Assembly: GCA_017534745.1 (NCBI GenBank)
Contig: JAFXVX010000021.1
Coordinates: 1-64,000 of the forward strand
DNA: 64,000 nucleotides
Direction: 5' to 3'
Source: Bacteroidales bacterium
GTDB taxonomy: Bacteria > Bacteroidota > Bacteroidia > Bacteroidales > UBA932
Position numbers and translations under genes: made by a program
The notes under the pieces: model-generated
Seen by the model: only the letters and a program-made list of their open reading frames with translations
What the model was told of the DNA's origin: nothing
Databases searched by the model: none
Shown: one piece after another, positions 31,548 through 39,858 of the stretch
Position numbering within the stretch: the first letter of the stretch is position 1
Layout of the letters: each line of letters begins with the position of its first letter

Positions 31548-32447
31548 CTACCGTTGCATGGCGCGGAGGGCGGGACCGAAACGGCGGTAAAGGGGGCGTA
31601 TGATCCAGTCGGGGATGAGCGGGACAAAAGCGACGGCAAGGTGGTTGATGAAGCCCGGAGTGATGCTCTTTCTTCCTCTGAACATGGCCTTGAGGGCCTT
31701 CTCGACGGCTTTTTCAGGGGTGATCATCGCACCGACGGATTTCATGAAACGCCTCTGCTTTTCGCTGAATCCGAAAAGCGGCGTATCCACTGCGCCGAAG
31801 GATGCGACGGTCACGCTGACCCCGCTTCCGTGGCACTCAGTCCGGAGCTCCCTGGAGTAGGCCTTGACGAATCTTTTGGTGTTTCCGTACATGCCGATTA
31901 CGGGCCAGGCCATGCCTGCGGCAATCGACGAGATGTTGAGGACCTTTCCCCAGCCCCGCTTCTTCATGTCCGGGATGAACTCGTTGCAGAGCAGGAGCGG
32001 AGTCGTGCAGTGGAGCGCCATCATCCGGCTGAGCCTTTCCTTCGACGCTTCACATATCTCGGAGATGAATATCATACCGGCGTTATTGATAAGGATATCA
32101 ACGGTGATCCCCGCCGCGTCCGCCGCTTCGCGCACTTTCGCCGCTGCGTCCGCCGCCGTCAGATCCACCGCCGCCGTGACAATCTTCGCCGCCGTCCCGC
32201 CTGTCTCTGCCACCTCGTCTGCCGCCGTCGTGCTTGTCTCTGCCACTTTGACTGCCGCCACCTCGTCTGCCGTCGCTGCGCCATCCTGTGCGGCGCGGGC
32301 GAGAGCCGCGGTCTCCTCGAGGCCCTTGGCGTTGATATCGACGAGCAGGAGGCCGTAGCCGGCTTCGGCGAGCCTCTCGGCGTAGATGCGTCCCATCCCG
32401 CCCGCGGCGCCGGTAATAAGAGCGTATTTCATATATGTTTCGTTCAT
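31548..32447 (-). CDS. Short-chain dehydrogenase/reductase with low-complexity insertion
   Basis: A 299-residue NAD(P)-dependent oxidoreductase of the SDR family. The cofactor motif is TGAAGGMGR (about 13-21), with NNAG (about 122-125), the catalytic Ser in LNISSIAAG, and the YxxxK motif YGNTK (about 172). The C-terminus (GFINHLAVAFVPLIPDWIIR) may touch the membrane. Residues about 53-95 are an Ala/Thr/Glu/Val-rich insertion between beta2 and beta3, made of near-repeats (VAETSTTAADEVAET). SDRs are usually about 250 residues, so this explains the extra length. Substrate unknown. A TAGTTTTG box at 32462-32455 lies seven bases before the ATG; a second in-frame ATG is at 32432. Confidence 0.8.
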   Translation of the reverse strand: MNETYMKYALITGAAGGMGRIYAERLAEAGYGLLLVDINAKGLEETAALARAAQDGAATADEVAAVKVAETSTTAADEVAETGGTAAKIVTAAVDLTAADAAAKVREAADAAGITVDILINNAGMIFISEICEASKERLSRMMALHCTTPLLLCNEFIPDMKKRGWGKVLNISSIAAGMAWPVIGMYGNTKRFVKAYSRELRTECHGSGVSVTVASFGAVDTPLFGFSEKQRRFMKSVGAMITPEKAVEKALKAMFRGRKSITPGFINHLAVAFVPLIPDWIIRPLYRRFGPALRAMQR

Positions 32448-32487
32448 GGGGCCGCAAAACTACTCAATTATGTCGTAAAACGCAACA

Positions 32488-32519
32488 TTTGACTGTTTCG
32501 GGGAGATTGATTACATTTG
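32488..32519 (+). promoter_or_regulatory. Promoter of the DUF6935-aroB pair
   Basis: TTTG (32488-32491), 20 bases, then TACATTTG (32512-32519): both boxes match the Bacteroidetes consensus. The gene starts 25 bp downstream. A divergent -7 box for the SDR gene lies at 32455-32462. Confidence 0.7.
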
Positions 32520-32544
32520 CGGAAGAGATATAACACAACTTGAT

Positions 32545-33117
32545 ATGAAACGCTTCACAAGTATCGTCCTGGCCCTTGTGGCCGCCGCTGCGATCGCGAT
32601 GCCCGCGATGGCGCAGAACAACAAGAAGACCTATAAGGTCAACGCCATTCCGAAGAGCGCTGAGGAGCTCAAGGCGCTCAGTATCTTCAACTTGAAAGAT
32701 CCGTTCTGCACCGCTGCGCTGACGGTGATCGCATTCGCGGCGTACGAGTCGGACCCGGAGGCCTGCTACGAGATGCTCGACGTGCTCAACGGCCCGACCG
32801 ACTGGGGCGCCTACGACAAGAATTTCTGCAAGAACCAGTTCGTGCAGTATCCCTACGTCGCGCGTTCCTATTTCGCCGGAGCGACGGTAGCCAACGGCTA
32901 CAAGCCGACGGTCCCGTACACGGTCACCGTGACGGACAACCCCAACTCCCGAAGCGCCGATGACTTCATCACTCTTTACATTAGGTCGGCCGGCGCAGAC
33001 AATCCCCGCGCCGTGAGCTTCCGTAAGAAGCCCAGCACCGGCGAGTGGTTTGTCACCGGCTACAACGGCCTTCTCGCCGGCATCCGCAAGCCCGCGGCCG
33101 ACGATCCCTGGTATTAG
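32545..33117 (+). CDS. Secreted DUF6935-type protein
   Basis: A 190-residue exported protein (signal peptide MKRFTSIVLALVAAAAIAMP, cleavage after AMAQ). The mature part has IPKSAEELKALSIFNLKDPF, CTAALTVIAFAAYESDPEA, VQYPYVARSYFAGATVANGY and TLYIRSAGADNPR...STGEWFVTGYNGLLAGI. These fit a small gut-bacterial family that I recall as DUF6935; the number should be checked. Function unknown. The stop overlaps the aroB GTG start by one base (TAGTG). Confidence 0.6.
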   Translation: MKRFTSIVLALVAAAAIAMPAMAQNNKKTYKVNAIPKSAEELKALSIFNLKDPFCTAALTVIAFAAYESDPEACYEMLDVLNGPTDWGAYDKNFCKNQFVQYPYVARSYFAGATVANGYKPTVPYTVTVTDNPNSRSADDFITLYIRSAGADNPRAVSFRKKPSTGEWFVTGYNGLLAGIRKPAADDPWY

Positions 33118-34274
33118 TGGATCTATACAGAATCATAACGGGGGCGGGGCCTTGTGACCTCGCCGCCCTTCTCGCCGGCGAGAAGGAGGTCTTCGTCGTG
33201 TACGACAGGGCTGTGTCCGGTGTTTTCGAGGTGGTGAGGCGGGTGCTGGGGGAGCGTTTCAAGGGCGAGTATGTGCTTGAGGCCTCCGAGGGGACGAAGA
33301 ATATCGACACGGTGATGGCGATTGAGCGGGCGATGATGGAGGCGGGAGTGAGCCGTGGCGGGCTCGTGCTCTCCATGGGTGGCGGAATCACGACGGATAT
33401 AGGAGGGTTCGCGGCTTGTATATATAAAAGGGGTGTGCGTTTCGCCAATGTGCCGACGACTCTGCTGGCGATGGTGGATGCGGCTATCGGCGGTAAGACC
33501 GGCGTCAACCTCGACGGCTACAAGAATATGGTCGGCCTCATCCACCAGCCGGAGTTTGTTTACATAGACCCCTCGTTCCTCAAAACTCTCCCGGAGCGTG
33601 AAATCCGCTGCGGCCTCGCCGAACTCCTCAAGACCTTCCTTCTTGCTGACGCCGCCCTCTTTGAAGAGGCCGTTGCGGCGCTCCCGGAAGTCTTGCCGGA
33701 GCACATCCTCGCCGCCGGCCGCATCAAGGCGCAAATCGTTGAGGAAGACCCCTTCGAGCACGGCCGCCGCACCATCCTCAACCTCGGCCACACCTTCGCC
33801 CACGCCATCGAGAAACTCTCAGCTGCCGATGCCTCAGTGGCGAATGTGCCGGTCGATGCCCCCGGATCGAGAGTGTCGGTTGTGGCCGCGCCTGTCACCT
33901 CGCCCGCCGCTCCATCCGGCACCTCGCTCGCTACCCCGCCAGCCACTTCGGCCGCCACTCTGTCCGCCTCCATTCCCGGCGGGGCCCCGGCGGGGCCCAT
34001 TCCCCACGGTGAGGCGGTGGCGATAGGGATCGTGCTCGCGTGCCGGCTGTCGGACCGGTTGGGTGTCTCCGAGGACGGGGCGCTTGAGGCCCGGGTCCGG
34101 AGCGCCTTTCTCAAGGCCGGCCTCCCGGTCGAGAGCCCTTACTCCGTGCGGGAGCTTTCCGCCGCGATGGCGAAGGACAAAAAGGCCGCCGGCGATGGCG
34201 CCGTGACTTTTGTCCTCCTCGCCGCCCCCGGCCGTCCCGTCCTCCGCTCCCTCCCCCTCGCCGCCCTCCAGTAA
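33117..34274 (+). CDS. aroB: 3-dehydroquinate synthase with Ala/Pro/Thr-rich insertion
   Basis: AroB turns DAHP into 3-dehydroquinate in the shikimate pathway, using NAD and a divalent metal. The 385-residue protein has SMGGGITTDIGGFAACIYKR (NAD site), ANVPTTLLAMVDAAIGGKTG, YKNMVGLIHQP, metal-binding Glu in EIRCGLAELLK, and NLGHTFAHAIE and HGEAVAIG, which hold metal-binding His. Between these last two motifs about 55 residues of Ala/Pro/Ser/Val-rich sequence are inserted, making the protein longer than the usual 350. The start is taken as GTG at 33117, overlapping the previous stop, because upstream codons translate the tail of the DUF6935 gene out of frame. Confidence 0.9.
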   Translation: MDLYRIITGAGPCDLAALLAGEKEVFVVYDRAVSGVFEVVRRVLGERFKGEYVLEASEGTKNIDTVMAIERAMMEAGVSRGGLVLSMGGGITTDIGGFAACIYKRGVRFANVPTTLLAMVDAAIGGKTGVNLDGYKNMVGLIHQPEFVYIDPSFLKTLPEREIRCGLAELLKTFLLADAALFEEAVAALPEVLPEHILAAGRIKAQIVEEDPFEHGRRTILNLGHTFAHAIEKLSAADASVANVPVDAPGSRVSVVAAPVTSPAAPSGTSLATPPATSAATLSASIPGGAPAGPIPHGEAVAIGIVLACRLSDRLGVSEDGALEARVRSAFLKAGLPVESPYSVRELSAAMAKDKKAAGDGAVTFVLLAAPGRPVLRSLPLAALQ

Positions 34275-34678
34275 GCGTTCCGCTCGTTATCGTTCTTCTC
34301 GTAAGCACTCTAACGGTCGCGCCTCTAGCGACATCCCTTCCTGTCCACAAAATACCCCCTCCAGCGTGGACGGAACTGTCCCAACCGCCCCGCCATCCAC
34401 AAAAACACCCCTCCAGCGTGGATGGGACTGAGCATACTGTGGACAGAAGGTGAGTTGGTGCGGAATGGTCGTGGCGGCTATGGCATTAGCGCTCAGTTAG
34501 TTACATAAAACCCTATGCTCTTTTTGGCGCATAGGGTTTTATGTAAGCACCTCTGTCATAGGGACTTGGCCGCCACGGGCATTAAGGTGGCGATGGCGCG
34601 GCTAGGCAGTCGGGGTGTGGTCAGGTGTTGAGGCCACCGCCGCCACGAGTTTGGGCGTGGAGCTTAAAGGGCGCGCCC
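34275..34678. other. 404-bp gene-free region rich in repeats
   Basis: No gene seen. It contains two 27-bp near-copies (34344-34370 and 34396-34422), each with TCCAC...GTGGA ends around CCCCTCCAGC. It also has a perfect long hairpin (34501-34546) inside an outer inverted pair TCGTGGCGGC (34469-34478) and GCCGCCACGA (34639-34648). The genes on both sides converge on it. Confidence 0.6.
34501..34546. terminator. Long perfect hairpin between converging genes
   Basis: TTACATAAAACCCTATGC (34501-34518) is fully complementary to 34529-34546, giving an 18-bp stem with a ten-base loop. It can act as a bidirectional terminator for aroB and the GDPD gene, though it is longer than most and has no extra T run. 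A small mobile repeat (MITE-like) is the other reading. Confidence 0.65.
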
Positions 34679-35641
34679 TTAAAGGCTGTGGTGGCCGTGG
34701 GCTTTGAGCCAGGGGATGATGAGCTGGGGGCGGTCGGTCTGGATGAAGGAGACGCCCTGGTCCATGTACTGCTGATAGACGGAGCCGGGGTCGGCGGCCT
34801 GGAAGGCGGCGTCATCGTCGTTGCCGTCGCCGCCGCAGAGGCTGGCCCAGATGGTGTTAACCCAGATTTTGGAGCCCTGCTCGCGGATTTTGGCGCAGGC
34901 TTCGGGGAAGGCGCCGTCGTCGTTGGAATCCCAACAGACCTCGTAGGCGAGAGGGGCCTCCTCCTGAGCCAGATAATCACTGAACAGTTTCGCGCCCTTT
35001 TCTTTCTGGATATTTACTATGGGCATATACATCATGTTGTGCTCATGAGCGGCGAGTTTCTCAGCCACCACATCCACAGGCTTCGAGCTTTTGATGAGCA
35101 CCTGGTCGGTCACGCCGAGCTCCTCGGTGAGTGCGAGGACCGCGTCGTAGTAGTCGTAGCCCTTGTCGATGTTGACGCAGATGCGGTCCTTGGTGCAAAG
35201 CAAGGCCTCGCGGAGGGTAGGCATGCGGAGCGTGTCGATAGCGACCCCGTGGGCGCGCTTGAGGCTGAGGCTCTTGATCTCTTCGAGAGTGAGGTCGGAG
35301 ATTTTCGCGCTCTTGTCCGGCTCGCTGCGGAAGACCTTGCTGAAATTGGTCGTACGCTTGACATTGTTGTCGTGGCAGAGCACGAGGACGGAGTCGGCCG
35401 TCATGTGAATATCTATCTCAACGATATCCGCCTCCATCGCGATGACGCTTTCAATCGCCGGGATGGAATTCTCCGGGTAATTGCGCCAGTCGCCGCGGTG
35501 GCAGGCCACTACGACATACTTCGAGGCCGGGTCGTGGATCTGCGCCGCAATAGCGTCCGCGCGGTTTTCGTACTTGGGGGATGCTCCGGTGCAGGCCCAT
35601 AAAGCCGCCAGCGCCAGCGCAGCAAAAATAAATCTCTTCAT
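34679..35641 (-). CDS. Glycerophosphodiester phosphodiesterase family lipoprotein
   Basis: A 320-residue exported enzyme (signal peptide with LWAC, Cys about 17, possibly lipidated). It has the GDPD TIM-barrel motifs: ACHRGDWRNYPENSIPAI (about 46-63), DIVEIDIHMTAD (metal-binding Glu-x-Asp), VLCHDNNVKRTTN, PTLREALL and NIDKGYDYY, ending QTDRPQLIIPWLK. These enzymes release glycerol-3-phosphate from glycerophosphodiesters. It diverges from the phosphodiester glycosidase/histidine phosphatase fusion, so the pair may belong together in phosphate scavenging. A TACATTTG box stands upstream at 35676-35669. Confidence 0.87.
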   Translation of the reverse strand: MKRFIFAALALAALWACTGASPKYENRADAIAAQIHDPASKYVVVACHRGDWRNYPENSIPAIESVIAMEADIVEIDIHMTADSVLVLCHDNNVKRTTNFSKVFRSEPDKSAKISDLTLEEIKSLSLKRAHGVAIDTLRMPTLREALLCTKDRICVNIDKGYDYYDAVLALTEELGVTDQVLIKSSKPVDVVAEKLAAHEHNMMYMPIVNIQKEKGAKLFSDYLAQEEAPLAYEVCWDSNDDGAFPEACAKIREQGSKIWVNTIWASLCGGDGNDDDAAFQAADPGSVYQQYMDQGVSFIQTDRPQLIIPWLKAHGHHSL

Positions 35642-35668
35642 ACCAGATGCATATTTTTAAAGCGATTG

Positions 35669-35697
35669 CAAATGTAACAAAATAATCGCTATTTTTG
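35669..35697. promoter_or_regulatory. Divergent -7 boxes between the GDPD gene and the fusion gene
   Basis: TACATTTG on the minus strand (35676-35669) points to the GDPD gene; TATTTTTG on the plus strand (35690-35697) points to the fusion gene at 35747. Both fit TAnnTTTG. The two promoters overlap each other's -33 region. Confidence 0.5.
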
Positions 35698-35746
35698 TAA
35701 GACCCCACGAGTGTGTGGCGGTGCGATTTTTAGTAATTGTTTGAGT

Positions 35747-37939
35747 ATGTTTAAAAAGTTTTTTGGACTGACGCTCCTTCTTGCCGCCGTTGCGGCGTTC
35801 TCACTCTCCGCAAAGCACCCGGAAGGTGAGGGCTGGAAGGCTGAGAAGATAACCCCGTCCGTGACTTATTACACATTCGACGGCATAGACGACATCACCG
35901 GTGTCCACCAGCAGGTGTTCGTGATAGACCAGGACCTTTCGGATACGAGGTATGCGTTCAGGTTCTCGTATTCACAGGAGAATGTGCCGACTTCGGACGT
36001 GTTCCTGCGGAACCGGGCCGTCGCGGCGATGAACGCCGGCTACGAGGCGAGCTCCATCGTCATCAAGGTCAACTGCGCCCTGCGCTCGTGCATGCCGTAT
36101 AACACCGTGTTCAAATTCCCCGTTCCCAACTGGAAAAGCGAAGGTGCCGTCTATACTGACGGCATGCAGGGAGTCCGTATCTCCTTCGACGGCAAAGGCA
36201 AGAGCATCGAGGAGCAGCGCGCGTTCTACGCCGCCTCCGAGGAGACGAATATCTTCACCAGCGCCCCGATGCTGATCGACAACTACGAGCCCGTGGGGGC
36301 CACGTTCGTGGACCCGGCCATCGACCCTGAGACCTATAAGGACTACCACTACGAGGATCCCGTCCGCCACCAGGGCGTGCGTCATCCGCGCACCGCCGTG
36401 GCGAAGACAGCCGACAACCACGTGATCCTCCTCGCCGTTGACGGCAGGAGGAAGGGGATCAGCGAGGGTATGAGCGCCCGTGAGCTGACACTCTTCCTGA
36501 TTAAGCATTTCGACCCGCAGTACGCCCTCAATATGGATGGCGGCGGATCCACTACAATGTGTGTGAGGGGTTTCGGCGATCCGGAGACCCACGTCGTCAA
36601 CTACCCCAACGACAACAAGAAATACGACCACGCCGGCGAGCGTCTGCGCGACACCCACTTCTACATCGTGGAAGTGGAGCCGCCCATGCCGGCCCCGTCG
36701 AAGGTCCGCGAGGGCGTTCGCGACGAGGTGCGCGCCGACAGGAACAAGGCCAGCGGCCTTGAAGGCGTCTATGACATGACCCATAAGGCCCAGACCCCGG
36801 CCCCGAAGGGCTACGAGGCTGTGTATGTTAGCCATTATGGCCGCCATGGTTCCCGTTTCGCCTATACCGAAAAGGCCTATACGGTCCCGCTGGAGATCCT
36901 CCGCGAAGGGGCCGGCTCCGGCAACCTTACCCCCCGCGGATTCAAGCTCCTCCAAGACCTTGAATCCTTCTGGGAGAGGTGCCAGTACAGGGTCGGCGAC
37001 CTGACCCCGCTCGGCTGGGAGCAGCACGAGTGGATCGCTGCGGACATGGTGTCAAACTTCCCGAAGGCATTCGGCAAGGGCAGCGTCGTGGACGCCTGCT
37101 CATCGGGAGCCCAGCGCTCCATCGTGAGCATGGCCGCCTTCTGCGCCTCGCTCTCCCGCGTCGCCCCGAAAGCGGACGTCTATGCCCATCAGGGCATGCT
37201 GGACGTCCAGGCGACCCGTCCGAACATGGGCGGCAAAAACCCGTTCCGCTACAAGGGCCCCGAGCCGAGGTTCCCTTACGGCGAAGAGCCGAGAGTCTTC
37301 TTCCGTCACAAGATGACCGGCTGGAAGACCGTCCTCAGCCGCATCTTCAAGGACCCTGAGGCCGGCCTCGGAGGCAGGAATCCCTACGACGTGTTCTTCA
37401 ACTACTACATGCTTATCGGCGGTATGGGTAACATCCCGGCCGAGGATCGCATCGAGGTCGCCGACCTTATGACCACTGACGAGATGGCGCAGATGTGGGA
37501 AGTGGACAACTACGAGCGTTTCAGGGAGTACATCCGATACAAGATTTCCTGTTGCTCTATTATCGACGACATGATAGCGAAGGCGGATAAGCGGCTCGCG
37601 GATAAAAGCCGCGGCGCCGACCTCCGCTTCGGCCACGACCACGTCCTCATGGCCCTCCTTATGGACATGAACCTCGACGATTTCGGCTACATCCCGCCCT
37701 CCGCGGACGACCTCGTGAAGACCTTCCAGACCTTCCGTTCGCCTAAGGCGGCCAACATACAGCTTGTGTTCTACACCCCCAAGGGCAAGAAGAAGGGCGA
37801 TACTCTCGTGAAGGTCCTCCTCAACGGCGAGGAGGTCCGCCTCGGCGACTGCCCTGCGGCAAACGGCCCCTACTACAAGTGGGAAGACGCCAAAGCGTAT
37901 CTCAATTCAAGAGTTGATAATATCGTAACGAGCAAATAG
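35747..37939 (+). CDS. Phosphodiester glycosidase (NAGPA-like) fused to histidine phosphatase (MINPP-like)
   Basis: A 730-residue exported protein with two catalytic domains. The first (about 30-310) is a NAGPA/DUF2233 phosphodiester glycosidase: AAMNAGYE, RHPRTAVAKTADNHVILLAV, DGRRKG and the signature YALNMDGGGSTTM. This family removes sugars linked through phosphate. The second (about 345-725) is a branch-2 histidine phosphatase: the catalytic SHYGRHGSRF (about 365) and the late FGHDHVLMALL with the proton-donor HD motif, resembling MINPP/phytase-like enzymes. The start at 35747 gives a normal signal peptide (MFKKFFGLTLLLAAVAAF). The single frame is continuous, so fusion rather than a sequencing slip. 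Likely role: strip sugar phosphodiesters, then release phosphate. Confidence 0.82.
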   Translation: MFKKFFGLTLLLAAVAAFSLSAKHPEGEGWKAEKITPSVTYYTFDGIDDITGVHQQVFVIDQDLSDTRYAFRFSYSQENVPTSDVFLRNRAVAAMNAGYEASSIVIKVNCALRSCMPYNTVFKFPVPNWKSEGAVYTDGMQGVRISFDGKGKSIEEQRAFYAASEETNIFTSAPMLIDNYEPVGATFVDPAIDPETYKDYHYEDPVRHQGVRHPRTAVAKTADNHVILLAVDGRRKGISEGMSARELTLFLIKHFDPQYALNMDGGGSTTMCVRGFGDPETHVVNYPNDNKKYDHAGERLRDTHFYIVEVEPPMPAPSKVREGVRDEVRADRNKASGLEGVYDMTHKAQTPAPKGYEAVYVSHYGRHGSRFAYTEKAYTVPLEILREGAGSGNLTPRGFKLLQDLESFWERCQYRVGDLTPLGWEQHEWIAADMVSNFPKAFGKGSVVDACSSGAQRSIVSMAAFCASLSRVAPKADVYAHQGMLDVQATRPNMGGKNPFRYKGPEPRFPYGEEPRVFFRHKMTGWKTVLSRIFKDPEAGLGGRNPYDVFFNYYMLIGGMGNIPAEDRIEVADLMTTDEMAQMWEVDNYERFREYIRYKISCCSIIDDMIAKADKRLADKSRGADLRFGHDHVLMALLMDMNLDDFGYIPPSADDLVKTFQTFRSPKAANIQLVFYTPKGKKKGDTLVKVLLNGEEVRLGDCPAANGPYYKWEDAKAYLNSRVDNIVTSK

Positions 37940-37942
37940 GCT

Positions 37943-39019
37943 ATGAAAAAGATTCTGCTTGCAGCGGCACTGATTGCATCCGCAGGCGCCTTCGCCCAGA
38001 CGAAGGTCGATTACTCCAAAAGTGATTTCGTCTCCGGTGATGAGATATTCTTCGAGGACCTTGTCGAAGGCGAGCGACTTGGCGAATTCCCCTCCCACTG
38101 GGACCTTCTTGGCGGCGAAGAGTGCGAGATCGCGAGCCTGAACGGAGAGCAGGTGATCAAGATCTCCGGCTGGTGGACGCAGATCATCCCTCTGATGAAG
38201 ACTTCGGATTACCTCCCGGAGGAGTTTACCATCGAGTTCGACGTCTGGTCTCCTGCCACTATGGGCTCCAGCCTTAATGACCATCTCGACCTGATCCTCT
38301 ATTCCGAGGATATGGATGAACTTTTCCACGCGGAGCTGAATCCGGCTTTCAACGAGGTTCCGGAAGAATCGGCACAGGCCGGTTTAAATTATGTTTTCTA
38401 TCCGCCGTCCCTCGAGGCGCCCCGCTTCGGGGAAGCCAAGGGAAACCTTCTCACCCCGCTTATCAAGGCCGACAGCTGGCTGAAGGTGCAGGTCTCCTTC
38501 AACAAGAGGGCGCTTAAATACTATGTAAACGGGGTCCGTATGATCAATATCCCCAACATGGCCGCCCCGACGAGGATGAAGCTCGTTTCCGTCTCCAACT
38601 GCGACGAGAAGGACCGTTTCTTTATCAAGAATATAAGGATGGCTAAGGGCGCTGTGCCGCTCTACGACCGCCTCGCTTCCGACGGCAAGATCGTCTCCTA
38701 CGCCATCACTTTCGACACCGGCAAGGCGACCATCAAGCCCGAGTCGGAGGTCGAGATCGGCCGCGTCGCGAAGCTGATGCAGGAGCATCCCGAGCTCTCC
38801 TTCGAGGTTCAGGGCCACTGCGACTCCACCGGCAGCGACAGCGTCAACGATCCCCTCAGCCAGCAGAGGGCTGAGGCTATCGTCGCCGCCCTCGTCGCCA
38901 AGGGCATCGACGCCGGCCGCCTCACCGCCGTCGGCAAGGGCTCCCACGCCCCCATCGCCGACAACGGCACCCCGGAAGGCCGCGCCCGCAACCGCCGCGT
39001 CGAGTTCGTGAAGAAATGA
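37943..39019 (+). CDS. OmpA-family protein with N-terminal lectin-like sandwich
   Basis: A 358-residue exported protein (signal peptide MKKILLAAALIASAGAFAQ). Residues about 30-235 form a jelly-roll that looks like a concanavalin-type sandwich (FEDLVEGERLGEFPSHWDLL, EFTIEFDVWSPATMG, WLKVQVSFNKRALKYYVNGV). The C-terminal 110 residues are an OmpA peptidoglycan-binding domain: ITFDTGKATIKPES, FEVQGHCDSTGSD, LSQQRAEAIVAALVAKGID and GRARNRRVEFVKK. It may tether the wall to the outer membrane or to a glycan. It lies 3 bp after the fusion gene, and its stop overlaps the sugar-kinase start (ATGA). Confidence 0.85.
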   Translation: MKKILLAAALIASAGAFAQTKVDYSKSDFVSGDEIFFEDLVEGERLGEFPSHWDLLGGEECEIASLNGEQVIKISGWWTQIIPLMKTSDYLPEEFTIEFDVWSPATMGSSLNDHLDLILYSEDMDELFHAELNPAFNEVPEESAQAGLNYVFYPPSLEAPRFGEAKGNLLTPLIKADSWLKVQVSFNKRALKYYVNGVRMINIPNMAAPTRMKLVSVSNCDEKDRFFIKNIRMAKGAVPLYDRLASDGKIVSYAITFDTGKATIKPESEVEIGRVAKLMQEHPELSFEVQGHCDSTGSDSVNDPLSQQRAEAIVAALVAKGIDAGRLTAVGKGSHAPIADNGTPEGRARNRRVEFVKK

Positions 39020-39855
39020 AAAAGCCTGTAGTTTTAGGGATTGGGGAGATAGTCTGGGACTGTCTGCCGGAGGGGAAGGCGCTCGGCGGGGCGCCGGTGA
39101 ACTTTGCTTACCACGCAATGAAACTCGGGGCGGACAGCTACCCGGTGAGCGCGGTCGGAGACGATGAGCTCGGAGCTGAAACGCTCGCGGCCTGCGAGTC
39201 GTACGGCCTGCGGACTGACTACCTGCAGCATCCGGGGCTCCCGACCAGCAGGGTGCTGGTGAGCCTCGACGCCCAGGGCGTACCGAAGTACGAAATCCTC
39301 GAGAATGTCGCCTGGGATGCACTTGAGGCGACTCCGGCGGTGCTTGCGCTGGCGGCGAAAGCCGACGCCGTCTGCTGGGGCAGCCTCGCCCAGCGCTCCC
39401 CCCGCTCCCGCAAGGCCATCCTCAGAATCCTCGACGCAGTCCCTGCAGACGCGGTGAGAGTCTTTGATATCAATCTCCGCCAGCACTATTTCAGCAGGGA
39501 GGTCATCGAGGCCTCCCTCGAAAGGGCCAACGTGCTCAAACTCAATGAGGACGAACTTCCCGTCGTGATGGAAATCACGGGGCTTAAAGGCATCCCGGAG
39601 ATTATCGGGCGCTACAATCTCGACTACCTCATCTACACATGCGGAGCAAAGGACAGTGAGGTCTATGGCCCACAAGGTCTTCTTTCGCATATTGACACGC
39701 CGAAGGTCAAGGTCGTCGATACCGTCGGCGCCGGCGACTCCTTCACCGCAGCGTTCATAGCGTCAATCCTTCAGGGAGAGACCCCGGCTGCGGCCCATCG
39801 CCGCGCCGTCGAGCTCTCCGCCCTCGTCTGCCGCTCCCACGGAGCGATTGTGTAG
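39016..39855 (+). CDS. PfkB-family sugar kinase (fructokinase-like)
   Basis: A 279-residue cytoplasmic ribokinase-fold kinase. Motifs: GIGEIVWDCLPEGKALGGAP (about 8-27), FAYHAMKLGAD, AVGDDELG, VFDINLRQHYFS, KLNEDEL (the acidic N-x-x-E motif) and DTVGAGDSFTAAF with the catalytic Asp (about 239-251). The sequence resembles bacterial fructokinases most, but the sugar cannot be fixed. The start overlaps the OmpA gene stop in ATGA, implying coupled translation, although their functions do not obviously match. Confidence 0.85.
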   Translation: MKKPVVLGIGEIVWDCLPEGKALGGAPVNFAYHAMKLGADSYPVSAVGDDELGAETLAACESYGLRTDYLQHPGLPTSRVLVSLDAQGVPKYEILENVAWDALEATPAVLALAAKADAVCWGSLAQRSPRSRKAILRILDAVPADAVRVFDINLRQHYFSREVIEASLERANVLKLNEDELPVVMEITGLKGIPEIIGRYNLDYLIYTCGAKDSEVYGPQGLLSHIDTPKVKVVDTVGAGDSFTAAFIASILQGETPAAAHRRAVELSALVCRSHGAIV

Positions 39856-39858
39856 CGC

